DNA from: Methanocalculus alkaliphilus
GTDB lineage: Archaea > Halobacteriota > Methanomicrobia > Methanomicrobiales > Methanocorpusculaceae
Assembly (NCBI RefSeq): GCF_024170505.1
Contig: NZ_JALJYG010000008.1
Location: 1 to 64,000, forward strand
Reading direction: 5' to 3'
DNA length: 64,000 nucleotides
The position numbers and the translations under genes were made by a program. Positions 52,264-61,039 of this stretch are shown here, piece after piece (position 1 is the stretch's first letter; every line of letters begins with the position of its first letter). A model generated the notes under the pieces. It saw only the letters and a program-made list of their open reading frames with translations, had not been told where the DNA came from and searched no databases.

Positions 52264-52653
52264 ATGCCTCACAAATGTACCCAGTGTGGGCGGGAATTTC
52301 GGGATGGCTCAACCGAAATTCTCAGGGGGTGTCCAAGCTGTGACGGGAAGAAGTTTCTGTACGTCAGTGAGAGGGTGAGGCATCAGGATGTCCTGAATGA
52401 GAAGACGATCGAGGAGATTGCCAGTGAGACGAAAGAGGAGGTTCTTGAGGTTAAGACTCCTGAGAAGAAACATGTCGATTCATATGAGCGGGTCGAGAGC
52501 GTCAGGATTGTCGGACCCGGCACGTATGAACTCAATATCGAAAAGCTTGCCTCAACCGATGAACGGGTGATCGGTGTCGGCAAAGACGGGAGTTACGTCG
52601 TCGATCTCATCTCGATGTCAAAGTCAAAAGGGAAGAAAGAGAAGCGCAAATAA
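52264..52653 (+). CDS. Zinc-ribbon protein DUF2072 (OapC-type)
   Basis: The 129-residue protein starts MPHKCTQCGREFRDG and has a second knuckle CPSC at about residue 25, then a charged linker and a C-terminal beta domain (ESVRIVGPGTYELNIEKL) with a lysine-rich tail. It follows DUF2073 by 7 bases. The start at 52264 is clear from the cysteine pattern. Confidence 0.85.
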   Translation: MPHKCTQCGREFRDGSTEILRGCPSCDGKKFLYVSERVRHQDVLNEKTIEEIASETKEEVLEVKTPEKKHVDSYERVESVRIVGPGTYELNIEKLASTDERVIGVGKDGSYVVDLISMSKSKGKKEKRK

Positions 52654-52827
52654 CTTATTAATAGCGCTATTTTTCCATTTAAGGCATTATATAGTCATAT
52701 TTTTCAGGGTTCCCATATATTTTATATATCTGTAGGTTCTAGTAACAGACAGAATTTTCAACGTTGTAAGACCCGTATCTGCTTGTATACTCTTTGTTGT
52801 ATATTTCTGATTCGGGCGTTTCCTCTC

Positions 52828-52845
52828 TGCACCAAAACTGGTGCA
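52828..52845 (+). promoter_or_regulatory. Leader hairpin of the KamA-type gene
   Basis: TGCACCA, loop AAAC, TGGTGCA form a perfect 7-bp stem just before the ribosome site GGAGGTGATC (52862-52871) and the GTG start at 52874. A TATA-like TTTTATATAT lies about 150 bases upstream of the start. The hairpin may be a protein-binding operator or affect translation. Confidence 0.5.
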
Positions 52846-52873
52846 TGATGCTACCTGTTCCGGAGGTGATCCT

Positions 52874-54040
52874 GTGAAGACACACTATCTGACATCCGTA
52901 TCCCAAATTAAAGGTCTCTCGCCAGAAGAGCGGGAGGAGATCGCTGAAACTGAGAGATGGTTCTCATTCAGAGCGACCGACTACTATCTGAACCTGATCG
53001 ACTGGTCCGATCCATATGATCCGATCCGCAGGATTGTTGTTCCGGATATTGCTGAACTGGAAAAAGACGGGGATCTCGATCCGTCCTCGGAATCCTCCTA
53101 TACAAAGGCTCCCGGCCTCCAGCATAAATACGCACGAACCGGTCTTTTACTCGTCTCCGATCGGTGCGCAGGGCTCTGCCGGTACTGTTTCAGGAAGCGG
53201 CTCTTTGTTGATAGTGCCGATGAGGTTGTCCCTGATATCTCTCTGGGGATTGAGTATATACGCAACCATCCTGAAATAACCAATGTCCTTCTCACCGGCG
53301 GAGATCCCCTGATGCTTCCCACCAGGGAGCTCAGAAAGATCATCGAAGAGATCAGATCGATTGATCATGTGAAGATCATCCGCATCGGGAGTAAGATGCC
53401 CGCGTACTTCCCGATGAGGATCTCAGGGGATCAGGAGCTCCTCGATCTCCTGGCCGAATATAGCCTTCCCGAGAAGCGGATCTATCTGATGAGCCAGTTC
53501 ACGCATCCACGGGAGATAACTCCGGAGGCGATGGAGGCGGTCACTGCCCTCCTTGATCATGGTGTGATGATCTTAAACCAGACACCGGTACTCAGGGGCA
53601 TCAATGATTCTGCGGAGGTGCTTGGGGAACTCTTCCGGACCCTCTCCTTCATCGGGGTCTCTCCATATTACATCTTCCAGTGCAGGCCGACACGTGGGAA
53701 CAGAACCTATGCCGTTCCGATTGAGGAAGGCTACCGTATCTTTGAGGAGGCACGTGCGACAGCATCAGGGATTGCCAAGCGTGCCCGGTTTGTGATGTCC
53801 CATGCGACAGGAAAGATTGAGGTGACTGCCGTAACCAGGGAATTTATCGTGATGAAGTATCATCAGGCGGCTGACCCCGACGAGATGGGGAAGGTCCTCG
53901 TCTTCCGGAGAGATCCCTCGGCATACTGGCTGGATGATTATTCTGTTCCTGTGGACAGCTGTGACATCTCTGATCTCAACAACCACACATCCTCGCATAT
54001 CGTGCGGAAATCATATGGGGTAGACACCGCATCGGAGTAG
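52874..54040 (+). CDS. KamA-family radical SAM aminomutase (lysine 2,3-aminomutase-like)
   Basis: I start it at GTG 52874 (VKTHYLTSVSQIKGL), because a full GGAGGTGATC site sits directly before it; an ATG 11 codons upstream lies inside a leader hairpin. The protein of about 388 residues has the radical SAM cysteines CAGLCRYCFRKR (about 99-110), LTGGDPLML, and a PLP region with SHATGK. Family members convert L-lysine to beta-lysine (AblA, osmolyte synthesis) or modify elongation factor P. No ablB acetyltransferase gene is adjacent, so the product is uncertain. Confidence 0.85.
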   Translation: MKTHYLTSVSQIKGLSPEEREEIAETERWFSFRATDYYLNLIDWSDPYDPIRRIVVPDIAELEKDGDLDPSSESSYTKAPGLQHKYARTGLLLVSDRCAGLCRYCFRKRLFVDSADEVVPDISLGIEYIRNHPEITNVLLTGGDPLMLPTRELRKIIEEIRSIDHVKIIRIGSKMPAYFPMRISGDQELLDLLAEYSLPEKRIYLMSQFTHPREITPEAMEAVTALLDHGVMILNQTPVLRGINDSAEVLGELFRTLSFIGVSPYYIFQCRPTRGNRTYAVPIEEGYRIFEEARATASGIAKRARFVMSHATGKIEVTAVTREFIVMKYHQAADPDEMGKVLVFRRDPSAYWLDDYSVPVDSCDISDLNNHTSSHIVRKSYGVDTASE

Positions 54041-54114
54041 TGGGTTCTCCCCCACCTTCCGATACCCTTATTCCCTCTTCTGATCAACAAAGTATCCGCA
54101 CATCATGTGCTGGC

Positions 54115-54206
54115 TGAGGTAAGTCCGACGTGCTCAAGTAGCACTGCCCTGTACGTGGGCTTGGGATTGCGGCGAGTCAGATACGGCTCTTTTCGTGACT
54201 TACGGT
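54115..54206 (+). ncRNA. Possible structured RNA upstream of rpsO
   Basis: GTAAGTC (54119-54125) can pair with GACTTAC (54197-54203), enclosing the hairpins GTGCT-CAAGT-AGCAC and GCCC-TGTACGT-GGGC and a weaker GAG...CTC stem. It resembles a tRNA acceptor plus D- and anticodon-like arms but lacks a T-loop. It lies about 65 bases before rpsO and could be a leader element or a free small RNA. Confidence 0.3.
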
Positions 54207-54269
54207 GAACGGTATGACCGGACACCTCTGCTATAACCAGCAGGCAGCTACAGAATTTCGAGGTACCAT

Positions 54270-54728
54270 ATGGCACGAATGTATGCACGACGGAAGGGAT
54301 CATCCGGCTCCGTCCGTCCTCACAGGAAGGATGTTCCGGAATGGTTCAACACCGATCTCGCTGAGATCGAGAAGCTGGTCGTCGATATGAGAAAGGACGG
54401 TCTCTCAACAGCCGTCATCGGGACGGTTCTCCGTGATAAATACGGGGTTCCTGATGTAAAACTTGCAACAGGGAAGCGTGTTGGTGCAATCCTTGCAGAA
54501 CACAACATGACCTCTGACATCCCTGAGGATCTCAGAAACCTGATGCAGAAGGCTCTTGGGCTCCGCAAGCACCTTGCAGAGAATAAGAAGGATGTTCATA
54601 ACAAGCGGCAGCTTCAGCTGACCGAATCGAAGGTCCGGCGTCTCGTCAAATATTATCGGAAGGCAGGCAAACTCCCACAGGAGTGGGTCTACAAACCGGA
54701 GACCGCAGAGATTCTCCTCTCAAGATAA
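54270..54728 (+). CDS. rpsO: 30S ribosomal protein S15
   Basis: The 152-residue archaeal S15 (S13e-type) starts [14 protein letters not shown] and contains [16 protein letters not shown] and [20 protein letters not shown]. It is followed after 3 bases by a DHH phosphoesterase gene, in the archaeal rpsO-recJ-pcc1-rps3ae operon. Confidence 0.95.
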   Translation: MARMYARRKGSSGSVRPHRKDVPEWFNTDLAEIEKLVVDMRKDGLSTAVIGTVLRDKYGVPDVKLATGKRVGAILAEHNMTSDIPEDLRNLMQKALGLRKHLAENKKDVHNKRQLQLTESKVRRLVKYYRKAGKLPQEWVYKPETAEILLSR

Positions 54729-54731
54729 TCC

Positions 54732-55946
54732 ATGCCACTATCGCCGTCAGCAGATATGCTTGCAGAACATCTGCAATCCCTCGACTTCGTGGAGGTTTGT
54801 GCCCACCATGATGCCGATGGTATCGCAGCTGCGGCTATCCTCTGTACGGCGTTATCCCGGTGCCATATTCCGTTTCATCTGAGGGTCCTCCCGGCAATAA
54901 CCGCGGATCAGGTCCCCCCGGATCGCCCGGTGCTCCTCTGCGACTTCGGTTCGTCATTCCATGATCTGGCTGACTCTGCGATGGTCATCGATCACCATAT
55001 CCCTCTTTTTACCGGAGAATTCCATGTAAATCCGAGGCTCCATGGGATCGATGGGGATCGTGAACTCTCAACCTCGGGAGCGGCGTACTTTGTTGCGGAG
55101 AAGATGGGTGATAATCGTGATCTCGCGGGCCTGGCCCTCCTTGGAGTGATCGGCGATCGCCAGGAGTACTCCGGTCCCAACCGCGAGATCCTCAATCAGG
55201 GGATCGGTCATGGGATCATCTCGACGAGGAGGGGCTGCACGCTCCCCGGAAGGGAACTCTTTGAGCGTCTCTTCCTCTCAACAGATCCATATCTTCCGTC
55301 CGTAACGGGCAATGAAGATGTCTGCAGGGAACTTGCGGCATCTCCCGAAGCAGATCTCTCTGCTGAGGAGGACCCGCTCTTCCTCTCACGGCTTGTCCTC
55401 TCGGTGGGTGATACCGCCTCTGCTGAGGCTCTTCTTCGTATATATGGGGACGCCTACGCTCTTGAGCGCGAGGTTGTGCCTGATGCCCCCACCCTTGCAG
55501 CCCTCGTTGATGCCTGCGGAAAATCCGGTCATGGCGGGCTTGCAGCCTCGCTCTGCCTCGGTGACTCCTCCGGGATCCCTGAGGCATGGGACCATTTCAA
55601 GGCTTTCCGGGAGAGGATTATTGCGGGTATACGATCCGTCACCTCTCTTGGTGAAGGGTGGTATCGCCTGGATGATCCGGTAGCGGCATCTGATATTGCC
55701 GATATCCTCTCTCATGACTGCCTCTCTCATGATCCGATCTTTGTTCTTGTTGATGATGGCGGGATATGCCGGGTTTCTGCCCGTGCTCCGCCTGACAACG
55801 GAATAAATCTTGGTGATATTGTGAAGGATGCAGCAGCATATGCCGGAGGAAGCGGTGGTGGACACAACCGGAGGGCAGGAGCGATGATACCACAACAGAA
55901 TGTGGATGTATTCAGGAAGGCGGTCATGGAGGCGGGTTTCTCATGA
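54732..55946 (+). CDS. RecJ-like DHH-family phosphoesterase
   Basis: The 404-residue protein has HHDADGIAAAAIL (about 26-38) and VIDHH (about 85-89) of the DHH domain, and a C-terminal DHHA1 motif GGSGGGHNRRAGAMI. Archaeal homologues next to S15 are RecJ-like nucleases, some bound to GINS at the replication fork. Some have exonuclease activity on DNA or RNA; the specific substrate cannot be read from the sequence. It overlaps pcc1 by 4 bases. Confidence 0.88.
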   Translation: MPLSPSADMLAEHLQSLDFVEVCAHHDADGIAAAAILCTALSRCHIPFHLRVLPAITADQVPPDRPVLLCDFGSSFHDLADSAMVIDHHIPLFTGEFHVNPRLHGIDGDRELSTSGAAYFVAEKMGDNRDLAGLALLGVIGDRQEYSGPNREILNQGIGHGIISTRRGCTLPGRELFERLFLSTDPYLPSVTGNEDVCRELAASPEADLSAEEDPLFLSRLVLSVGDTASAEALLRIYGDAYALEREVVPDAPTLAALVDACGKSGHGGLAASLCLGDSSGIPEAWDHFKAFRERIIAGIRSVTSLGEGWYRLDDPVAASDIADILSHDCLSHDPIFVLVDDGGICRVSARAPPDNGINLGDIVKDAAAYAGGSGGGHNRRAGAMIPQQNVDVFRKAVMEAGFS

Positions 55947-56215
55947 TGATTGGAAGCGGCAGGATTCGATCCCGCCATTCGGATCCCGGTACTGTTGCAG
56001 GGAGCCTCTCACCCGACAATCTCCTTGGTATGGAGATGCGGGTGGATGGTGAGCATGTCGGGATGGTGATCAGGAACAAGCCGATCCGGTCTCTTATCGC
56101 ATCGGTGGATGATTACCTGATGAACCTCTCCATTGCAGATGGGCTCAGTGACGGGGAGATGAAGACGATGACAGCGGGCAATGGCATGGATCCCACAATT
56201 GATGAAGAACAGTAG
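55943..56215 (+). CDS. pcc1: KEOPS complex subunit Pcc1
   Basis: The 90-residue protein shows SLSPDNL and RVDGEHVGMVIRNKPIRSLIASVDDYLMNLSIAD (in blocks), the Pcc1 pattern. Pcc1 is the dimerisation subunit of KEOPS, which with Kae1 makes threonylcarbamoyl-adenosine in tRNA. Its start (MMIGSG) overlaps the recJ-like stop. Confidence 0.88.
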   Translation: MMIGSGRIRSRHSDPGTVAGSLSPDNLLGMEMRVDGEHVGMVIRNKPIRSLIASVDDYLMNLSIADGLSDGEMKTMTAGNGMDPTIDEEQ

Positions 56216-56223
56216 GTGATACG

Positions 56224-56838
56224 ATGGCAAAGAAGAAGCAGGTTGGACGAAGGGTTGAAGGCTGGAAGGCGAAGAGCTGGTACAAGGTCTATACCCCTGA
56301 AATCTTTGGAAAAGTGTATATCGGTGATGTGGTTTCTGCAGATACCACAAACATGATCGGGCGTGTTATGCAGGTCTCATATGGTGAGATCGCCCAGGAC
56401 TACTCCAAGCAGCATATCAAGATGCAGTTTAAGATCAACCATGTCGCCGGTGACTCGGCATACACCGAGTTTGTCGGCCATGAAGTGACCCGTGACTATC
56501 TCCGCTCGCATGTGAAGCGGCGAACCTCCCGGATAGATGCCACGGTGACCCTGAAAGTCCAGGGCGGCCGTGATATCCAGGTGACGCTCACCTGTTTCAC
56601 CTTAAACCGTGCCAAGGTTTCACAGATCCATGCGATCCGTGGAAAGATGGTAGAGGTTGTCAGGCGCCTTGCTGGCGAGATGGAATATGACTCCTTTGCA
56701 AAGGCTGCGGTGAACGGCGATATCTCCCGCGAGATCTTCAAAGAGACCAAGACGATCTTCCCGATCCGCAGGATCGATGTGATCAAGACCGAAGCAGTAC
56801 GAACTGCTGCTGAGAAGGCCGCGGCAATCGCCGCATAA
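56224..56838 (+). CDS. rps3ae: 30S ribosomal protein S3Ae
   Basis: The 204-residue protein with KKKQVGRRVEGWKAKSWYKV, YTPEIFGKVYIGDVV and FVGHEVTRDYLRSHVKRRTSR (in blocks) matches archaeal S3Ae (eS1). It ends the rpsO operon, 1 base before a run of eight T residues. Confidence 0.95.
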   Translation: MAKKKQVGRRVEGWKAKSWYKVYTPEIFGKVYIGDVVSADTTNMIGRVMQVSYGEIAQDYSKQHIKMQFKINHVAGDSAYTEFVGHEVTRDYLRSHVKRRTSRIDATVTLKVQGGRDIQVTLTCFTLNRAKVSQIHAIRGKMVEVVRRLAGEMEYDSFAKAAVNGDISREIFKETKTIFPIRRIDVIKTEAVRTAAEKAAAIAA

Positions 56839-56839
56839 C

Positions 56840-56847
56840 TTTTTTTT
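56840..56847 (+). terminator. T-tract terminator after rps3ae
   Basis: Eight T residues start 1 base after the S3Ae stop, typical for archaeal termination, and separate the ribosomal operon from apgM. Confidence 0.6.
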
Positions 56848-56892
56848 CAAGGGGCATCCTCATAAGAGATCGAGGTGTACCATCTATGCAGG

Positions 56893-58128
56893 ATGACTGC
56901 ACAGAAGATACTTCTCCTGATTCTTGACGGGATTGCTGATCGCCCCTGTGATGCACTTGATGGAAGGACTCCCCTTCAGGCAGCAGCGACGCCTGTGCTG
57001 GATCGACTTGCATCCGAGGGCATCTGCGGTATCATGGATACGATTGCTCCGGGTATCAGGCCCGGGTCGGATACCGCACATCTCAGTCTCCTTGGATACC
57101 CTCCAAAACGATACTATACCGGCCGGGGTCCCCTTGAAGCGGAGGGGTGCGGGATACGGATGGAGCCGGGGATGATCGGGTTCCGGGCAAATTTTGCAAC
57201 ACTCGATGATAACGGTGCGATCAGCGATCGCAGGGCGGGCCGGATCCCGTCGACTGCCCCTCTCTGTGAGGCGATCAGGGAGGGTGTGGATCTCTCGGGT
57301 TTTGGTGTGGATCTCTTCTTCGAACCTGGTGCGGGTCATCGGGCAGCCCTTGCCCTTCGGGGTGACGGGCTTGGTGCAAATGTGACCTCAAATGATCCAA
57401 AGCATGAGGGGTTCCCGCCGCTTCCGATCAGGCCGATGACCGAAGCGGGTTCTGATCAGCATACTGCTGACGTTGCGAATGAATTCCTCCGCCAGTCCCA
57501 GGATATTCTTGTGGATCACCCCTTGAACAGGGAGCGGAAAGGCTCCGGTCTTGCCCCTGCAAATGTCGTTCTGATACGTGGTGCCGGGTTGATGGGCCGG
57601 TTTGAACCCTTCTCTGAGAAGTGGAAGATGACGGGGAGTGTCATATCCGCAGCGGCGCTCATCTCAGGCATCGGATCTGCAGTCGGGCTTGAAAACATTG
57701 AGGTTCCGGGAATCACCGGATCTGCCGACTCGGATCTCGGAGCCAAGATCGCCCGCGCAGAGTCTGAGCTCGAACGGAAAGACTTCGTTCTTGTCAATAT
57801 CAAAGGGGCCGATGAGTTTGGCCATGATGGCAAGGCTGAGGGCAAGCGTGACTTCATCGAGGTGATCGATGCGGCACTCGCCCCGCTCCTTGCACGGGAC
57901 GATATCCTGATTGCTCTATGCAGTGATCATACGACTCCGTGCTCGGTGAAGGATCACTCCGGGGATCCCGTCCCCGTGGTCATCCGGGGGCCCGATGTCA
58001 GGGTCGATTCGGTGACTGCATTTGATGAGATCTCTGTGGCGTCCGGTGGGCTCTCACGAATCCGGGGCGGAGATCTTATGCCGATCCTCGCCGATCTCAT
58101 TAATAGATCATCAAAGTATGGTGCATGA
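56893..58128 (+). CDS. apgM: 2,3-bisphosphoglycerate-independent phosphoglycerate mutase, archaeal type
   Basis: From ATG 56893 (MTAQKILLLILDGIADRP) the protein has 411 residues. LILDGIADRP holds the metal aspartate; GSDTAHLSLLGY has the catalytic phosphoserine; GADEFGHDGKAEGK and CSDHTTPCSVKDHSGDPVP (in part) hold other metal ligands. It converts 3- to 2-phosphoglycerate for glycolysis/gluconeogenesis. The earlier in-frame ATG at 56875 is less likely, as it lacks a ribosome site. Confidence 0.94.
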   Translation: MTAQKILLLILDGIADRPCDALDGRTPLQAAATPVLDRLASEGICGIMDTIAPGIRPGSDTAHLSLLGYPPKRYYTGRGPLEAEGCGIRMEPGMIGFRANFATLDDNGAISDRRAGRIPSTAPLCEAIREGVDLSGFGVDLFFEPGAGHRAALALRGDGLGANVTSNDPKHEGFPPLPIRPMTEAGSDQHTADVANEFLRQSQDILVDHPLNRERKGSGLAPANVVLIRGAGLMGRFEPFSEKWKMTGSVISAAALISGIGSAVGLENIEVPGITGSADSDLGAKIARAESELERKDFVLVNIKGADEFGHDGKAEGKRDFIEVIDAALAPLLARDDILIALCSDHTTPCSVKDHSGDPVPVVIRGPDVRVDSVTAFDEISVASGGLSRIRGGDLMPILADLINRSSKYGA

Positions 58129-58140
58129 GGAGCAGGAAGC

Positions 58141-58986
58141 ATGGATGACGGGGTCACAACTGAGGAGCAGGCTGTTCTGAGGGGATGCATCCTCCCGGAT
58201 GGAACGGAACTTCAGGAACGGATCTTAAAGGCTCCTGGAGATGTGATCATCGGGGAACACTCGCGGATAGAATACGGCCTCTCGGGAGACGAGATCTTCA
58301 TCGCGGACTCATGCACTCTGCAGGGTGATATAACAGCAGAAGGCGATCTCCGGATCGGAAACTTCTGTGAGATCGATGGAAACATCATCGCCGGTACTGA
58401 CGCTTTTATCGGTGAAGGGGTCGTGATCCGGGGGAAGCTCACCGTCACCGGCAATCTCGACATCGGCGACAATGTCACGATAGATAAGGGATTTGAGGCA
58501 CTGGGTGAGATTGCGGTCAGAAATCCGATGCCGGTGATCCTCTACATCATCCTCTATGTCATGACGATGCTTCGGATTGACCATGAGGAGGAGATCGACC
58601 GGTTCATGGAAGAGCTCTCCTCCTATGATGACCGGCCGCTTATCCTGCCCCCCCGCTCTCTTCTCGACCAGTCCAGGCTTGTTGTTCTGATGCCCGTTCA
58701 GATCGGATCGTCATGCCGGCTTCATGGACTTATTCATGGGTCGCAGATGACGGTCGGATCGAAGACGACGGTCTTTGGGAGTGTCCGGGGTGATGATTCG
58801 GTACTTGTCGAATCCGGGGCGATGATCCATGGGAATGTCGAGGCGGAGAAAGAAGTCCTCATCGAAGAGGGTGTCCGTATCCTCGGCAATGTCGAAGGCA
58901 CGCGGGTGACGATGGATGAGGATGCCACCGTCGAAGGGGTTATCCGGTCAAGCGGAGGCCTGACGATCAGGAGAAAGAAGAAATGA
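58141..58986 (+). CDS. Bactofilin-like/polymer-forming beta-helix protein
   Basis: The 281-residue protein consists of repeating short beta-helix turns of type GDITAEGDLRIGNFCEIDG (about 60-78) and GNVEAEKEVLIEEGVRILGN (about 240-259), interrupted by a 60-residue helical segment (ILYIILYVMTMLRIDHEEEIDRF). Such right-handed beta-helices form cytoskeletal polymers or transferases. No catalytic histidine of hexapeptide acyltransferases is apparent. It overlaps the next gene by 4 bases. Confidence 0.75.
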   Translation: MDDGVTTEEQAVLRGCILPDGTELQERILKAPGDVIIGEHSRIEYGLSGDEIFIADSCTLQGDITAEGDLRIGNFCEIDGNIIAGTDAFIGEGVVIRGKLTVTGNLDIGDNVTIDKGFEALGEIAVRNPMPVILYIILYVMTMLRIDHEEEIDRFMEELSSYDDRPLILPPRSLLDQSRLVVLMPVQIGSSCRLHGLIHGSQMTVGSKTTVFGSVRGDDSVLVESGAMIHGNVEAEKEVLIEEGVRILGNVEGTRVTMDEDATVEGVIRSSGGLTIRRKKK

Positions 58987-59819
58987 ATGTTGCGGAGATT
59001 TTTGAGGTTCCGGAAGTATCGTTTGTTGAACCATCATTTGGATATCTTGCCGGGACGGAGGCACTCCCTGATCTCTTCTCCCTCTCGGCTGTGGAAGGGT
59101 CTGCCCGTCTTCTCATCGATACCGGGGATGAGCCGATGGCACTTGCCCTCTCAACAGATGGCCTGACCTGGTGGGCGACATCCTGTCTGTACCGGGATCT
59201 GACGGCAGCGGAGGTGGACTGCTTTGATACGGTAGGGGGAGATCTCTACCAGATTGAACGGAAGATCTTTGAACGGGCTCTTCGACGCTCATTTTCTGAA
59301 GAGATTACAACAGCCGTCCATCCTGCGTTTGAGGATCTTCCTCCAGACCGGATCGGGAAGCTGGAGTCGCTCATTCACGAGGTCTTTGGATCAACCGGGA
59401 GCGGCCCCTGTATTGACTGCTGCTGTGGCTCAGGGATCGGATCTGCCATCCTCAGGGGGATGGGGATGGAACCGCTCGCCTATGATAATGATCCTGCACT
59501 CATCGCCCGCGGCCTCCTCGCCGGGCGGCTCGATCCCGAGGGGACACTTCTGATCGATGGGAGGTCGGCAGATATCTTCCTTCCACAGACGAGCAGGGGC
59601 CTTGGGATCATGCTTGGCGAGATACACTCATTTGAGTCAGGTCTGTGGGAGGAGATCGTCAGTGTCCTCTTTGATCTCTGTGATGAGGTGCTGATCACCG
59701 TCGGGACGGAACGGGAGTCACAGCTCATCGTCGAATGGGGCGATGCCTTCGACCGGGCCATCGATGTCTTTGAGAATGAACGTGACCCGATCTATGATCG
59801 ATGGGTCTGTGTCGGGTGA
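58983..59819 (+). CDS. Methyltransferase-fold protein
   Basis: The 278-residue protein has a SAM-binding motif GPCIDCCCGSGIGSAILRG (about 139-157) and LAYDNDPALIARGLLAG (motif II, about 163-179). An N-terminal domain of about 130 residues precedes this Rossmann part and is unrecognised. The target is unknown. It is translationally coupled (ATGA) to the bactofilin-like gene, so the two likely cooperate. Confidence 0.72.
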   Translation: MNVAEIFEVPEVSFVEPSFGYLAGTEALPDLFSLSAVEGSARLLIDTGDEPMALALSTDGLTWWATSCLYRDLTAAEVDCFDTVGGDLYQIERKIFERALRRSFSEEITTAVHPAFEDLPPDRIGKLESLIHEVFGSTGSGPCIDCCCGSGIGSAILRGMGMEPLAYDNDPALIARGLLAGRLDPEGTLLIDGRSADIFLPQTSRGLGIMLGEIHSFESGLWEEIVSVLFDLCDEVLITVGTERESQLIVEWGDAFDRAIDVFENERDPIYDRWVCVG

Positions 59820-59838
59820 GATATCCCCGGAAGATGCC

Positions 59839-59845
59839 TTTTTTT
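59839..59845 (+). terminator. T-tract terminator before the ahb cluster
   Basis: Seven T residues 20 bases after the methyltransferase-fold stop, in the 112-base gap to the haem genes. Confidence 0.45.
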
Positions 59846-59931
59846 GCATTCAGCCTTTCATGATCTCCTGATTTGTTGTCTGTATCGCAATCTATATCTT
59901 CTCTATCGGCACGATTAAGATACGAGGGAGT

Positions 59932-61038
59932 ATGGGTTTGAAACAGCATGAGACCGTGAAGAGAGGATCTGATCCCCCCCGTCTCATCTCATGGAATATC
60001 ACGCTCAGATGCCCGCTGAAGTGCGCCCACTGCTATGTTGATGCTGGTGCGACTGAGCCTGATGACGTCCTCACAACAGATGAGGCCGAAGGTGTCATCG
60101 ATCAGATCTGTGACGTCGGATCCCCGATTTTGATCCTGAGCGGTGGTGAACCCCTCCTCAGGGAAGACATCCTCAGGATCATCAGATACGGAACCGGCAG
60201 AGGTCTCAGGATGGTCATGGGAACCTCCGGGTATGGGCTGGATCCGCAGATGGCAGAGGATCTGAAGGAAGCGGGGCTGAAGGCTGCTGCGATCAGCATC
60301 GACTCGACAGATCCCTCTCTCCATGATGCGTTTAGGGGGGTGGATGGTGCATGGGAGCAGGCGGTTGCAGCAATACGGAACTGCCGTGATGCCGGGATCG
60401 GTGTTCAGATCAATATGACGGTGATGCGGCCGTCGCTGGATGAGGTTGATGCCGTCATCAGGATGGGGAGAGAGATGGGCGTCACCGATTATCATATCTT
60501 CTTCCCTGTGCATACGGGGCGTGGAGAGGGGATCGCCCCCCAAAATCCCCTGGAGTATGAGTCAATGATAGCAGATATCCTCAGGCGGTATGAGAAGAGC
60601 GGCCTCTCGGTCAGACCGACCTGTGCACCGCAGTTCCGGCGTATCGCAGAGGAGCATGGTATCAGTGATGGCGGCTGGGGGCGTGGCTGCCTTGCCGGGA
60701 TCTCATACTGCAGGATCTATGCGACCGGAGAGGTGACGCCATGCCCGTATCTCCCGGTGAGTGCAGGAAATCTGAGGGAGATGACCTTTTCTGATATCTG
60801 GATGGGCTCTCCACTCTTTGCCCGGCTCCGCGATCCGGATCAGCTCACTGGCAGGTGCGGTATGTGTGGGTACAGAACGATCTGCGGTGGCTGCCGGGCA
60901 CGGGCCTATGCAGGAACACGGAATGTCTCCACACGATGGTGCGACGGCCTCCGTCATCCTGAGGCGGCTGATGGCGATCCCACCAGTGAAGATCCCTGGT
61001 GCCCGTATATTCCGGCGGGGTGGTCCGATACAGACTGA
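59932..61038 (+). CDS. ahbD: Radical SAM protein of the alternative haem pathway, AhbD-type (haem synthase)
   Basis: The 368-residue enzyme starts with ISWNITLRCPLKCAHCYVDAG (radical SAM CxxxCxxC, about 19-39), then LSGGEPLL, and ends with a SPASM-like cluster CRIYATGEVTPCPYLP, CGMCGYRTICGGCRARAY for auxiliary FeS centres. AhbD converts Fe-coproporphyrin III to protohaem. The choice between AhbC and AhbD rests on the NirJ2-like WNxTxRC..HCY.DAG pattern and position; the two could be switched. The next gene starts 1 base after its stop. Confidence 0.75.
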   Translation: MGLKQHETVKRGSDPPRLISWNITLRCPLKCAHCYVDAGATEPDDVLTTDEAEGVIDQICDVGSPILILSGGEPLLREDILRIIRYGTGRGLRMVMGTSGYGLDPQMAEDLKEAGLKAAAISIDSTDPSLHDAFRGVDGAWEQAVAAIRNCRDAGIGVQINMTVMRPSLDEVDAVIRMGREMGVTDYHIFFPVHTGRGEGIAPQNPLEYESMIADILRRYEKSGLSVRPTCAPQFRRIAEEHGISDGGWGRGCLAGISYCRIYATGEVTPCPYLPVSAGNLREMTFSDIWMGSPLFARLRDPDQLTGRCGMCGYRTICGGCRARAYAGTRNVSTRWCDGLRHPEAADGDPTSEDPWCPYIPAGWSDTD

Positions 61039-61039
61039 T

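Noticed and set aside
54115-54206. A tRNA or RNase P RNA gene
   Set aside because: The fold lacks a T-arm and proper anticodon loop; GAGGTAAGTCC recalls a conserved RNase P segment, but the region is far too short and the other conserved segments are absent.
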